Source: Sinonovacula constricta (lineage: Eukaryota; Mollusca; Bivalvia; Cardiida; Solecurtidae). From it: a DNA stretch of 64,000 nucleotides. Shown here in pieces: positions 12,673 to 25,823 of the stretch. The position numbers were made by a program, and so were the translations under genes. The notes under the pieces are model-generated. The model was not told the DNA's origin. It saw nothing but the letters and a program-made list of their open reading frames with translations, and made no database searches. Numbering within the stretch: the first letter of the stretch is position 1; each line of letters begins with the position of its first letter. The stretch covers positions 17,476,017-17,540,016 of the forward strand of contig CM017556.1 in NCBI GenBank assembly GCA_007844125.1. Direction: 5' to 3'.

Positions 12673-14795
12673 GCGTCCATATGATGAAACAAAGGGAGCC
12701 GATTCAAAACAAGATAATGTCCGAGTAATTATACATAACTTCAATTAATTAACCCAACGAAGATATATTATAAGGCCTGGTCTTACCATATTTCTAAAAT
12801 AAATTAAAAGGAGTAAAGTTTTTACTGTATTTTTAGACGTCTTTTAACAATGTTCTTTCTTGTCTAAATAACATCTGAAAATTAAAGTTTGTGTGACTCT
12901 TAAATGTCAATGCCTCGTATTTGGTACGAGTAATGTTGTAAGAATGCATAATTAGATTATCTTGTCATGTCACAATACTGTTCAGGTCACCGAATGATCA
13001 ATTTTAAAGAATATGATTGTATAAAAACGTGTATCTACGAATATTTTAGATAACACTTTAAAGTTGTTGCACTGTTATAGTCTCTGTTATATTCTCTGCA
13101 GTAATGACACCGTATTGTCGGTTTTGATGTTTATCTTAATTCACACTACAGCAGTTGCTTCCTAAATATCTACTTCAACAGCTATTTATAACATCGGTCT
13201 CCCTAAATGCATGGCTCAGTCTATATGGTAACTGACTAGATTTTACATCGCATCATTACACAACGAACTAGACGTCTCTTCCATTTAATCGTATCAGCCC
13301 AAGAACAATCTATTTATGCCTTTTTTAGGAAATCTCTAGCCTCTGTACGTGTTACGAAATTCGTAGCGTATACTACGTACATAGGTGTAACATACTAAAC
13401 CCATACAACAATATTGTAAATAGTGGTAATAAATGCTAAATACTAGAAATCATGAATTATTTTGTAACATGACAAAGTATATCATATTTCATTTGTACAA
13501 GCGACTTCTTCCAAAATAAAAGAAAACTGTCATATGTTAACTACCAGTCTTCAGATTCTAGTTAATATTGACATTTAAGATTAATTACTCTTAACAACTG
13601 GCGTGAAATTATGTTCTTATTCGCTGTTCATGCTTAAGGCTCGCCCTTGATCAATGAGTTCACCAGGGTCTAGAGTAAAGTACAAAGCATTGATAATTCA
13701 GACTCTCAACATGATATTGGCCACAGACAGAAAGGCTAAAACAGTTGTGAAAAGAGACAGAACTATTAAATAGATTTTAATGGGATTATGGTAATAAGAA
13801 GGAGAATGTGTTATGTATCTAATGACGTTGCATTCTGAGATCTATTATTTAAAAGCAAAATGTCAGGTTTTCTGTTCTTTATGTAACATTTAAATCAAGT
13901 AGATAATATTTTTTCTTTAAAATCAGAGAATATTAATTTAAAAATATACATATAAATGATAGAACACTTTTTGTCATGTATACCATACGAGTGACATATT
14001 CTTTTTTCTTTGTAAAACATAACATTTACGTAATTTCTTTATTTACCTAACAACAGTATGCTTCCAAAAATAGCTTACGTTCAGTTTCTCGGTAACAAAA
14101 TGATTTTGCGTTTTTACGTGAAACACATATAGAGGGGAGCTTAATGTCATTTATTGTTCCACAAATAATATCTAGTATAGTAATATACAAATGAATAAGT
14201 AAATTTTAACGGTACGGTGAAAGTATAGTCATTCTACAAAATACATTATCACATAAGTACACATACATAAAGTAAATGTACATATATTTGTTTAATCACG
14301 TTATGATAAAAACTAACATTAACACTGACCAGGAAGGGACATAGTGGTTTTCTTTTTGCGTCACAAATTCCATTTCGCAAATTGTATTTAATAGTAACAC
14401 AATGTATACAGCAAACCATGACACACAATGCGATTCAATAGGGAAGTTCAAGAAGACAATGCGTATGCGCCGATTCTTTTTCCGGCTTTCACGAAGTGGG
14501 ACCCGCAGTATAAACCTTAATCCCAGTTCTCCCGCACGGAGTTGGTTTCCTCGTCATTTTTACGTAGATGATTTTCTATCGCGCGATTGATGCACATCGC
14601 TGTGTCAGAGAGAAGCTTATTTTGAACACCTCTAATTCCATTGAAAACAATGCTGCAGTTTGCAAAATATTTGCAGACATACGTTTAAATGGCATTAACT
14701 AATTAATATTTCTTTTTATCTTGTTCACCGAAATAGATAACATTTTAATGAAATAATGACAGTTGCAATCCCGGTCGTTTTGCCTTTGTACTAGT
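12673..14795. other. Non-coding part of duplication unit 2
   Basis: Matches 5455-7765 of unit 1 in order. The open frame at 14402-14590 (plus, 62 codons) lies outside the conserved blocks and resembles nothing I know. Confidence 0.55.
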
Positions 14796-14799
14796 TTGT

Positions 14800-15150
14800 A
14801 CGTGGACTGATGTGACACAAACGTGATTAATGCGGTTGCTACCTTATCAGTGTATATATAACTTAGAATGGCCGTAGCCATTAAATACCCGCTTCCTTCT
14901 TCTTTTCCTTGGTTGTTATTTTTAGCTAGACTGTCGCTATAACAATACGAAACTTGGCAAAAATTGGTCATTCATATTCCACATACAACATTACATGGAG
15001 CCAGACGAGCCTAACCAACTGTCAAAAAGGACATATAGTTAAGATTTAAGGAAGGGCTTATTGTGCACTTAAATGACGAACGGATATTGATGAATGGGGA
15101 AGTTTTAAATAAAACTTATGAAAGGACTGTTAACAGGAAAGGATTAAATT
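14800..15150 (+). other. Best-conserved block of the duplication, copy 2
   Basis: The partner of 7780-8150, with the same TATATATAA motif near 14856 and the same ACATTACATGGAGCCAGACGA string. The function is unknown. Confidence 0.7.
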
Positions 15151-15240
15151 GCGACTAGTACTACCACCACCTCCACCACTACTACTACTACTACTAATCA
15201 CCAAAATACAATATAAAATAAAACAGCGCGAACGGCTGTA

Positions 15241-15510
15241 AAATATTGCCATATTGATAGTTTCCATTGTAAAAGAAGACAATGCTGGCGTAAAAAATCG
15301 AGGCATTGCTGAAAATAACTGCTACATTTATCTTAGCTGCAAGAGCTCAATTACGGTAATAGCACGGCAGACAGACAAATAGGACTGTCATACAGATTGC
15401 TTAAAAATACAAAAGATTTATGCGCCGTCATCACGTGACATTGAGATATGAACATGTTTACTGGACCTTCACCGACTGAAATAGTCGTTTTTTTCTTTCA
15501 GTTAAAGTCA
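15241..15510 (+). repeat. Dispersed repeat family A, copy 2
   Basis: Contains GGCATTGCTGAAAATAACTG, AGACAGACAAATAGGACTGT and TGCGCCGTCATCACGTGACA. It occupies the same place in unit 2 as 8655-8905 in unit 1. Confidence 0.75.
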
Positions 15511-15560
15511 TAACAAAACAACGTTATTTAGTCGTTTTATATACGTTTGCATAACAATTC

Positions 15561-17095
15561 GATCAACTGACATTAATGATAACGAGAAAAGTCAAATTTT
15601 GATATGACGAAATAGGATAAGATTTAAAGTGATTAAAATGATTGCATATTTACTACTTTTGAAAATTACAATACTTATTTGTTATAGAACAGAATCTTTG
15701 TGTTTCAAAAAGATTGTACATTGATTGGATACATCTAGGAAACTTAAGAAATAATCATAACCCAGAAACAACGACACAACTTCAGTTATTAAAATGAACT
15801 ATACTACTTATTTCCTCATCATAATTCAATTTTGTAATAATTAGTCTTATCTTAAACATATAACATTCGACCACCATACACGAAGTCATTCTTTAGGTTT
15901 CTCTCATTCAGTTTAAACAGTCATAAAGTTATATGTTATTTTTAGAAAATCACTCGTTTATCTGAACCTTGTACTTATAGATAAACAATGTTAAGTGTAA
16001 TTTTATAAGAGAATCCACCTACTCAAATAGATGGTTAGGTATAATTTAAATAATCGCAAGGTAAGATTAATTTCGCATCAGTGAGCCATTTAAAACTCAC
16101 GATTTACTTTGTACGACATTTTTCATGTCATTTTATTTACGAAAGCTTTATATTTGTTGTTTCTGTTGTTTTGTGTTTGAATTGTTGTTTTATTGCTTTT
16201 TGACTTAGAAAAGATACTTAGAAAAAAATGATAAAAAGAAAGCATCTCAAGACAACTATTATAATGCACAATTTGATTCTCCTACTTTAAAGTCATTTGT
16301 CAATTCTTCCAGAGACCAAGTGTTCTATTAATACTATTCAGGGAATATGCGTTTTGAAATCCATACTTGATATTTATTTTCTTTCATAGTGTGTGATTTT
16401 TTAAGGTTTATGTTATGCCCTTTGTTTGATTTATTTAAAACAGATTATTTTATCCATAAGATCAAATTTGACACTTTTATGGTCGTCGAATCCTCTTATA
16501 TAAAAGAGCCCCACCCAAAAATAAAGGAGCTACTTAAACTATTGAATTGAAAGCCATATAATCCTTACTTACTCAGTATAAACGTAATTGATAAAAAATT
16601 ATTCAAAACAAGAAATATACAACACAGAAGACTAATGAACACCAAAGAGATTGAACATTTTTTGGCACACGATATGCACACAAATAACTAATAAAAGCAT
16701 GCACATTAACAAATTTGGTAATTTTGAAAGCTGTTAACTGTTAGCACTTTGCCATTTGTAATGTATTATACTTAACAAAGAGCATAAGACGGCGCAATAA
16801 AAGTTCCTGAACTTGAATCATACAAATTGGACATTTTGCATGTGTTATAGTATGTATTTGTTTTCCTATATGATAAGCAAGCATATTTTCAAATCATGCA
16901 TTGATCAAAAACTAAATTGTTTTAAAACCAAAGAAATTAAAGAATGTTACCATAACTTAATATAATGATATGCAAGCGTGATTATGGCTCTCATCGAACT
17001 AAAATGTGTTCAAACACTAAATATTAATATAAATACTTTGATTGTAAACGGTCTTTAAAGACTATCTTACTGAATAAAATGTCTGCTTATTCAGT
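15561..17095. other. AT-rich non-coding DNA
   Basis: No open frame, repeat or relation to the duplication. A TATATAAAAG string at about 16498 fits a TATA box, but no transcript or first exon follows that I can recognise. Confidence 0.55.
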
Positions 17096-17098
17096 GTA

Positions 17099-17413
17099 TT
17101 ATATATTTAAACACTGCGTGCTGTTCTCATACCGACTGGATGTTCCGATGTGGTTTCTTTCTGCTGGTTTCTTTCTCTTTCTGAAATGACTATGAAAGTA
17201 TTGGTTTTCCTTCCTCTTAAGATTTATTATATTCCAAATAGGTTGCTTCTTCTGTATTCTACGTGACCTTTCTTGTAATGATAATACTATTCCCCTTAAA
17301 CGAAGCGGACTTTTCGGTTTCAAATCATGACGATTAGTTGTTGCTGAAGTATTTATTGAAATATCATTTACCAAATTTATTTTTAATGTTCCAAAATCAT
17401 TGAGCTTTGTGCA
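17099..17413 (-). CDS. Unassigned lysine/arginine-rich open frame, possible exon
   Basis: On the minus strand a frame stays open from about 17413 to a stop at 17099, roughly 100 codons, with the first ATG at 17374. The product would be rich in Lys, Arg, Asn and Ser, with no signal peptide, membrane segment or motif I recognise. There is no convincing splice acceptor or Kozak context. The composition is less repetitive than neighbouring chance frames, which is the only reason to list it. It may be an exon, transposon debris or chance. Confidence 0.2.
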   Translation of the reverse strand, partial: CTKLNDFGTLKINLVNDISINTSATTNRHDLKPKSPLRLRGIVLSLQERSRRIQKKQPIWNIINLKRKENQYFHSHFRKRKKPAERNHIGTSSRYENSTQCLNI

Positions 17414-17985
17414 TTTTCAACGACACAAACATGGATAATATCAAAGTACATACCTGTATTACCGGAATAACATCTGCTTACTCTCTTAAGTAATCTTAAG
17501 CTCCTTTCAAATAGTATTTATTGCAGTATGTTGCAGTATTTTCTGGACGAAGTTTCTTTTCTTAAGCAGCATCTTTCTAAACACTTAAGGCATTCAGACG
17601 CCATTACAATCCACTATGCTATTTTTCTACGGCTTTAAATTGTTGAAAATGCTATTTTCCAAATCAGAAGGAGTGACAAGCAGTAAGCAACCTTTTGAGT
17701 CCAGTTTGTCTTGAATACATCTAGAACAATGAACGCTCTGACGTGTTAAAGACACTCGATGCTCTATAAACGATCCGGTTAAACCAAACTCAATTATCTG
17801 AAATGTGTGACGGAATCAAACCAGAATAGGTTTACTTGCTGGAAATGTGCTGCTACGTTTTCACACGAATAACACAAGAAAGAAACCTTGATTATTGATA
17901 TCCGTATTATTTACTTTCTGATAAGAACAAGTCATATACTGAATTAAACAATGATTAATAAATGGTTTTGCTCAAGGACTAACGT
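17414..17985. other. Non-coding DNA, nothing identified
   Basis: No repeats or gene signals seen. Confidence 0.5.
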
Positions 17986-17989
17986 CTCG

Positions 17990-18066
17990 CGACAGATATG
18001 GGTATTGTAGCCAGGACCCTGCGACCTGGAATCCATCGCATTTGACCATTTTACCACGGACGTTAG
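17990..18066 (-). mobile_element. tRNA-related SINE-like fragment
   Basis: Minus-strand reading gives a box A-like CGTGGTAAAATGGTCAAAT followed 25 to 30 bases on by a weak box B-like GGGTCCTGGCTAC. It cannot fold as an intact tRNA by eye and shows no clear tail. It could be a diverged tRNA pseudogene instead of a SINE. Confidence 0.4.
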
Positions 18067-18164
18067 CAATTTTATTAATAGTTTTGCTCGCGAAAGAACA
18101 TGCTTTGATAATGATGAAGCATAGAATGGCATTTGTGAAAATATGTGCTACGATATTTCAAGTG

Positions 18165-18310
18165 TTATAGATCGAATAACAATAAGTGATAGCCAGACAC
18201 ACAAATACAACCAGCAAAATAGCAATTATATCATATGACGTCATAACGTGATATTGAGATATGAGATATGTCAAACGCTACCACGCGTTAACTGCCTTAA
18301 AGAAAATGTT
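18165..18310 (+). repeat. Dispersed repeat family A, partial copy
   Basis: Shares CAGACACACAAATA and CGTCATAACGTGATATTGAG with the second half of family A. The first half is absent. Confidence 0.55.
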
Positions 18311-21105
18311 GCTGGTTAGTTTCGCTTAGTTCTTGCATCCCCTGCCCGATCAATAAAGCATTGGACATGTGACAATAATTGTACTTATTCTTAATTTTTA
18401 TATTCAACGTTTATGGAATGTGTAAATGAGTTTAATCAATCTAATGGCGTAAGAGATAATAATACAATGCTTGAATTAGTAACGCTTCATTCATTTTAAT
18501 CGTATGTGTCTAATAATGGTAACAACGTTTTGCCTAAAATACATGTATATTCTTATTAAATGGTTTCTATGAATTTATAAAGTTAAATTGACTTATTTAA
18601 GACCATTATTTACTATGGTTTTAATCTACGATCAGTTATGTATAAACATTTCTTATTATCATTCATTCGCGTTGCCTGGGTTTTATGATTTCTTACTTTG
18701 TTGTTGAACATTTAACTTGTTAATAATTAGGTTCTTGGAAAAATCATACCCGAAGCAAGAAGCAACAACAAAATGAAAAATGTTGCTGTATGAAGCATAT
18801 TGCTGTCTCAATCCAGATAAAAACTGGTCCCTTACTAAAACAAATCCCATAATAGATAAATAAGTTAAAATACTCGGCCAAATTGATTTGCTTCTTTTAT
18901 GTAAGGGACGTCAGATTATTTCATACAATCATACACTGTCTTTTAGATTCATTCTCACAAGCAACGTGTACCGATAGCAATGAGACTATGTGGTTAACCA
19001 GAATAAGAAGGTTTTCAATAATGTATATGTCGCATTAAATGATTGATCCAGCAGCGTGTATATATGCCTTTATCTTGTTTAAGATACTGGACTGAAAGTG
19101 GATATTTTCTTCTTATATTTTAATTTCATTTGCGAAGTGTGTTTTTATATGTTCAAGGCTGTCTTCTATTATATGTCATGCCAAAAGGATGAAGAATAGG
19201 CTATTTTTCCATAGTTCGTATCACAACATATACATTCTTAAAAAGTGTGGCTTACATGAACCATAAAAATTACATAAATTTAGTTGGCACGAATGACCAG
19301 CAACAAAAGAAATGCTCAAAGTAAAACGTTTTAAGCAGATAATTATTAAATGTATTTTTATGGCTACATGTACAATGTCCAAGGCAATCTAACCTAGAAA
19401 TATAATTGCAACATAATTTTTCTTCAAGTTTTATAAAAACGATTGTTTTATATTTATATATTTTATTTTTAGATATAGGTAGTTATATAGATACATTATA
19501 TAAATATATTTGATTAGTGAAAACTGATACATAAAATTTTATATCATCTACAGGTATTAACGGTGTTCTGTTTCCTGCTACGTTTCTATTCAAACTTAAA
19601 GCATATTCATTTAGTTTTAGTTTGTACATTAGACATGAGATAATTTAATTTCATATTTATGTTGTTGTTTTTTTCTTTTTTTCTTCAGATTTTCATTATG
19701 AATAAACATCAAGTTCAAAACAAACTTTTACTCAAATAATTTTACTCAAACCTTTTCTGTCAACTTTTGTAACTGTAATTCAAATTCAAGACGATATCCG
19801 TATTGTGTTGTGATTGTCAAATGCATGATGTTGAGTTTGTATATTTTAGACACCGAATGTCTCTAAGTCTTGCAACATGATGTCTCAATTTTTTATTTAG
19901 TCTGAAAATGTTTTACAGTTTTTGCTTGGCGAAGTCCGTTTTCACGTTGCTATGGAATAATATTATTAATATATAATTAATATACTGTTTGCAATCGAAA
20001 CATTTCCCTTTTAGAAGATTTTTCCTTACTTTATAATATATGAATGTGCAGTTGTCTACTTTAAATAAACTAATCGTGGTTGTTTACTGTCATTTTGTCA
20101 CTTCATATTGTTTAAACTCATTAAATATTGAGAACCTCCGTACATTGTCTCGTCTGAGATAAAGGACAAGATTAACCAAGAACAACTCAAATAAGAATGT
20201 TCGGTTTCACGGTATTTTAAAGATAAGACGTTACAGGATTTAATCTATATAATTACAATATTTTCAGAATAAATTCTGTTACTTGTTTATCCAATAATTA
20301 TATTTAAATTAAATCTGGAAATATAACAGGAAGCGAGTTTTGTTTTTGTAATAAGGAAACCAGGGCATGTGTTTAACAATTATCGATATGAAAATAATAG
20401 TATTTCTTACATTTGTAATTTTGTATTTCCATTTACTAGAACCATTCTTTCTCTCCGTGCATAAATGTAAACCCGTAGAGTAGTTCTAAAGATTAACAAA
20501 TCATTATCACGATTTCCATTCTGTTGATCCCTCCGCCAGTAAGCCAGAATTTTACTGTTTATTTGAAACTTTGATTTTTTCTGCATATAACCTCCGTGTA
20601 TAAAAGTGTCTATTTCAGTAAATAGTAGCTTTATTCGTTTCTGTTGATAATTTACTTTTGTTCCTACTTCGTTTACAAGAAAATGCAAACTTTTATCAAG
20701 ACATTTCCTTAACAGTCTGGTAAATTATTGGACAAAGTTATTTAATAAAATACAATAATTGAGTCTATTAAATGCAGATGCGTTTTACATTCTAATGTAA
20801 CACAAAGAAGATTGACTTAAATCGATTACTTCTTAATCGCACATCATTGATGTTTCGATTGACGCTGCCACTGTATCCTTTTAAAGTGAACATAATCGTA
20901 TTTTGCATTTCCTTTTAGCTTTCTTACAATAATTGTGTTTTAAATTTCTTTCTATGCTTCACCTAAGATTTTGACAGTGACATAATTCATAATTTCAGTT
21001 CTGTCTGGCATTTACACAGCGAAACCAATTGCCGGGATTTGAGAATTATCACATACAAAAAACTGGTATATGGAAAAGGAAATTACACTGAAGAGTCTTC
21101 CTTAC
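18311..21105. other. AT-rich non-coding DNA
   Basis: Nothing recognisable. A minus-strand frame of 93 codons (20407-20688) resembles no known family and has no splice or start context. A pyrimidine tract followed by CAG near 19688 looks like a splice acceptor, but the sequence after it has no extended open frame. Confidence 0.5.
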
Positions 21106-21128
21106 TTTTTTTTTTTTTTTTTTTTTTT
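21106..21128 (+). repeat. Poly(T) tract
   Basis: 23 consecutive T. It could be an inverted poly(A) tail of a retroposed element, but no SINE or LINE body is visible next to it. Confidence 0.95.
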
Positions 21129-22094
21129 ACTTTTATTTAATTTCTTTTTACACATATGCACAAGAAAAAGCATGTATAATTTGACATACAGACATGATAC
21201 TTACTTTATCTTGGTGTCAGATAAACATGTCGTTGTTTGAAGTAGATAAATATATTAATAATTGTAACTCTTTTAATTTGTGTCAGGTGTTTTAGATACT
21301 AATGATATTTTTTCCAAATTGCCTTGATGCTCTTGAATAACAGGTCCGATCTTGTTGACAAATTGTTCTATTAAAACACCATTTCATTTTAAAGTCATAA
21401 ATGTTACACATTTTAATCTATGCATTTTGCTATTAAATCATAAAACATAAAAACAACTTTTATTTCTCAAACGATGCCATCCAACGTAACCAAATATGTC
21501 TTACATATTAAAATCAATTATGGATAATGAAATCCCACTGGTATGAGAAATTAATAATATAAATATAAATTGTACATTTCACAGAGTTATGTCAACGCAT
21601 GCAAACATTTGAAATCTATTATTTCTCAGATCGATGAAATATTAACTTATGAACATCTTAAAACTCTCTTGGAAAGAAACTACGCTTCATCCCAAAATGA
21701 ACATTATATCGTTAAATATGCCCCTGACTGACTCAATCTTAACGAAATAGTTAAATCGTTCCTAAAACTGAATTAAAAGCTAGCTATTACCATCAGTTGC
21801 AACATTTACATAAAGACAAATACCGCTCGTGAAACTTTAGCATTACAAACAGAAACATATTGATATATAGTCAGAATGATTAATACGGTTGCTGCATATA
21901 AACTCTGTTAAATTTGCATTTACGCAAAAGAATAATTTGAAATGCAGAAAACTGTCCTCTGAATATTTGCCATTGGTGCCATATTGTATTTAGAGAGAGT
22001 ATTTAGATAGGTGGAGTGCAAGCTGACTTCTCCGAACACTAATTGCTACTTGTAAGTTTTGTCTGTTAATCAACATGTTTTTCTTCTGACCAGG
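21129..22094. other. Non-coding DNA, nothing identified
   Basis: No gene, repeat or recognised motif. Confidence 0.5.
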
Positions 22095-22132
22095 GGTTGA
22101 TCCAGAAAATGTTGGTGTGTGTGTGTTGTGGT

Positions 22133-22162
22133 GGGGGGGGGGGGGGGGGGCGGGGGGGGCGG
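22133..22162 (+). repeat. Poly(G) tract with quadruplex potential
   Basis: 18 consecutive G (22133-22150), then C, eight G, C and GG, preceded by a GT-rich stretch. This is strongly unlike the AT-rich surroundings. Confidence 0.95.
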
Positions 22163-24352
22163 TATGAATCAAGATCCATTCAACTTTATCGTTGTAGATA
22201 CAATATATATACATACACAGTAAGAGACCCTTACTTCGTCCTTAGAAATTGACAGACAAAATTTACTTTAAAAGCTTTTGTGTTTTTTAAGTTTACATGT
22301 ATGTATATAAATACTCTTATCGTTTACCTGGTCGGAGGTGGATGCGTCCCCTATCTCTGCCCCTCACCCCCTCTATTCATCCCTGCTTCTGACTTCTTAT
22401 TTCTCTAAGAATAATGAAGATGCAAAATCTTATCGAAAGGTAGAAACGACTATTCCACACCCCCATCAAATTATTATAAGTCTGTAACGCAGAAGTTCAT
22501 CTACTTAACCAAGAAAACAATGAAGTGTAAACAAATGAAATTTGTGTATTTGGGAACCAACATTCTTGCAGCTTTGTTATACAAAAAGAATTGTGCGTTA
22601 TGTCATTGTTGCTAAATGTCCATGAAAATCGCTTTCATTTGTATTTTTTTTCTGAAAAGTGTGGAAACACATACCTGATTTGATGCAGCTGCTCGACCAG
22701 ACTCCAAATGATGAATATCTGTGTATTCTCTGTAGACACAATGAATTGACAGAAAACAGTTTCTTTAAAGTACTTCATTCGCGACGGTGAAGGAAACTAC
22801 TATCTTTTGGTATGAAATAGGTTCTGAGATGGCGACTTTTTCTTGGAAAAAATAGCCAAAGTCTGAACATTTGGATCTTTATATAGAAACCATCGACGTA
22901 TTGTAACAAGCGTTATTTGTTTACACAAACTAACCATAATTGCAAATGGTCTTGCATTTCATCAAACTCAAAACTGTCTCAGACTGATACTAGTATTAAT
23001 GTTGTTATTTCTGAAAGGTTTTTATGAAGGTTGGTTAGATAGATTATTGACTTGGCAAAGTTTTTTTGGTGGTGGTGCTTTGTGTTTTGTGTGTGTTGTT
23101 TTTTGTGTTTAGTTTTGTTGTTGTTGTTTGTTTGTTGTTTTTGGTTTGTTTTTGTTTTTTGTTTTGTTATTATGCTGACATTTAAAGGATTGAAAAAATA
23201 AAGTAGTTTTTGTTCAGACCTGGTTTGTTGGGAATAGTATTCACATATCATAAAGCACAATTTAAATCTCCCCATAGAATGGATTATTCGCTATTTTAGA
23301 TTTGAAATTGGCTTAGTTATTTCATAAACGTCAACGCCATTGGAAATGGTCATATATAATCACAATAGAAATACTGCGTTGAAATATCAAGTATTTTGCG
23401 TTAGACAAACGCAAGGGCGCGTGGGGAATAGATGAGCGTTAGAGGGAAGAAATTATTGTTGGTAAAACAAATTCGTCAAGATAACTGACGTGAAATTGAT
23501 TGCTTCTCTTGCTTGGCATTGTGTAGAAGGGTAAAGTGTAAACATAAAGTAAGGCTAAACGCAATATAAACAAATGAGGTGTCGTCTCGTTAAATGACAT
23601 GTTATCGATGGGGTAAATATACACAAACGCGTAAGAGAGTTCAAAAGTAGAAACATCATTAGAACTAACTGTCAAGCAATGTCTGTTTGAACTACGATTT
23701 TATTCCGAACCTTTTGAAGATTTTATTATGGAAACTGGTAGGTATTTTAAAGCACAAGAATCGAAAAAAGTATAGCAAAATAAGATATGCTTATAAATTG
23801 TCCGTATCGGAAATTGGAGATATATCAAGAAGTTAATCAAACCGTTTTATTTTAAGAGAAATCTACACCATATAAAAACATTCCTTTCCGCAAAGTCACA
23901 TTGGTTTTGTCAAGTGCCACTACCTTTTATGCGTTCAAAGCTATGACGTACACATAAACCCATACGCATGCAGTAGGTTGTGCCCCAAAGTAGCGATAGT
24001 TGAGATTTATCACGTGGTATTAAGATCGTGATTTATTGACAATGACAGAGCACTTACTAAATTTCCGAAAGGAGCATAGTCTTGTAATGGTTTCTGGTAC
24101 GGGAATTGAATTAGGGGTGTTGCTTAATGTCTTTTTATGGACATGTCAAGTAACAGTAACAAGAACATCAATAAGATGTATGAAGTATTCAAGACGATAC
24201 ACTATCTATATTTCTAAAACAATTCCAGCGACGAACCCTTTTGGAACCTATGACAAATGGTATAGAAAACGATCAACTAAAGAATGTTTATTTTTGTGAC
24301 ATTTTGTGGCACTTTCTTACTTTGCATTTTAAAAGTATGCGCGCACGTGTGC
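22163..24352. other. Non-coding DNA
   Basis: Nothing assigned. 23050-23170 is a strand-asymmetric G/T-rich stretch of imperfect TTTG/TTG repeats. A small C-rich patch at 22330-22385 contains a possible minus-strand splice donor (CCAG/GTAAAC), but no exon could be supported. Confidence 0.5.
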
Positions 24353-24522
<170 letters not shown>

Positions 24523-25585
24523 GCTTATGTTAATGCCCTCTTTTCTAGACGGCCAATCAGTAATAACAACATTGAACCTGCATATGAAATCGAAGCTTTA
24601 GCCTTACTTATCTTTCTGGAGCCATTCCATGGATTTAAGCTGTTAGAATCTTATTTGGACTCCGTTTGGTGTCATTTTCCCATTTCTAAATTTAACACAA
24701 CAAAATGTGTTTTTCATTGTTTTCCAAAATGTTTACCAAGAACTGTTTTGCACAAATTGACTCATTATCCTTGCAGAATAGATACATTTTCTTTCCAATT
24801 ATAAACTGTACTTTGCTATTTAATGCATTTTAATTCGATGGATATTGAATCATCATAAAAAGAGATATTTGCGATTTATACTGGTCTAATGAAGTTACTT
24901 TGAATGCACGGCTCTACTTTTCTGTGCAGATTTATTAATGTTTTGTCTTTTTTCATAACAATATACATACTAAGTAAAATTCAGTTATTCCTGAAAACAC
25001 GATTTAACCGATAATATATAACTGGTATATATACCTATAATAAATTTGGAACATGGCAGATGTGTATAAGAAGACACTTTAAAATTGTACTTCTGTTTAG
25101 TTTAAACATATTTATTCTCATATTTTACAATACATTTGCAGTTCACAAACACGGGATAAACATACAAGTAGAGAGAGGATTTGGACGAAAGCAAAGCTTA
25201 TAATGTTCATTTCCTTGGATCAGTTTGCAAAACAACCTGTAAATAGAGTGGTTGTATATCGTACTTCTTTTTAACGGTTTCGTGCAAAAACGCCCTGAAA
25301 ATTGCTATATTCACGGTAAATGTCGGCTGTCAAATTTTATACTGAATATAACTTGTTTAGATAAAATATTCTTTTAATTGTCCTAAAGAACTAAATCAAG
25401 AAAAGTAACAACGTCGCAGTAAGTGATACAATTAAGAAGGCACGTGAATGGGAAACCTATAGACAGTAAGCCAGCGATTGATGGGAAGGGGTTGGTAAAC
25501 AAACCAGACAGTAATAGACGCATCTATCTTACAGAAACAACATGAGACAACAGCCATTTCCCATTCATCCTATTAGTGTATTACT
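24523..25585. other. Non-coding DNA
   Basis: No gene or repeat identified. I searched this stretch for an upstream exon of the peptide gene ending one base into a codon and found no convincing candidate. Confidence 0.5.
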
Positions 25586-25586
25586 T

Positions 25587-25823
25587 TCAAGATCTCCTTA
25601 ACAATTTGTGTAGTAATGTCCTTTCTGGCAATTTGTCGATGTAGTATGACGTCCTCTTTGGAATCCAAATCAGAAATGCTTTGAACGTGTTACAAAGTCT
25701 CTTATTACGATGTCCTTTTCCGAACCGTGGGAGAACCGGGTCTAAAGCTATGTCAAGAAACTGACACAATCTGTCGTTTTTATGACTATCAGATAAATAT
25801 TGCGGTATTATAAACATTATGGC
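25587..25823 (-). CDS. Possible terminal exon of an unknown small protein or peptide precursor
   Basis: On the minus strand a plausible acceptor (TTATCTTTTTTAATGTAG) is followed at about 25823 by a frame open for 78 codons to a TGA at 25587. The first ATG is at 25817. The reading includes LPRFGKGHRNKR, which has both a possible amidation site (RFG before a basic residue) and a dibasic furin-like site, then a basic C-terminus ending KLLRRS. I do not recognise the family. Arguments for a neuropeptide-type precursor are only these short motifs. No upstream exon or signal peptide was found, and it lies antisense to the peptide gene downstream. It may be chance. Confidence 0.25.
   Translation of the reverse strand, partial: AIMFIIPQYLSDSHKNDRLCQFLDIALDPVLPRFGKGHRNKRLCNTFKAFLIWIPKRTSYYIDKLPERTLLHKLLRRS

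Larger units (their letters stand above)
9100..15560 (+). repeat. Unit 2 of a head-to-tail duplication of about 6.5 kb
   Basis: The counterpart of 2484-9070 in the same orientation, beginning within about 40 bases of the end of unit 1. It carries a degenerate copy of the 45-bp minisatellite at its start and a family A repeat at its end. Relative to unit 1 it has gained two SINE copies and a long (GTTA)n, and it lacks the (CT)n(CA)n tract. Confidence 0.85.

Noticed and set aside
7766..14971. Paired minus-strand frames (7766-7975 and 14699-14971) align over 56 residues without gaps and could be a conserved small protein.
   Set aside because: Counting codon differences by hand, about 19 codons change the amino acid and only about 5 changes are silent. 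That is opposite to purifying selection, so the frames are carried along by nucleotide similarity.
16490..16530. A canonical TATATAAAAG promoter-like string.
   Set aside because: No start codon, exon or conserved sequence follows. In AT-rich DNA such strings are expected by chance.
24036..24299. A plus-strand frame with a hydrophobic stretch that might be the missing signal peptide of the agatoxin-like gene.
   Set aside because: Nearby donors are weak (GTAACA) and would end the exon in phase 0, while the next exon needs one extra base. The N-terminal region also lacks basic residues next to the hydrophobic core.
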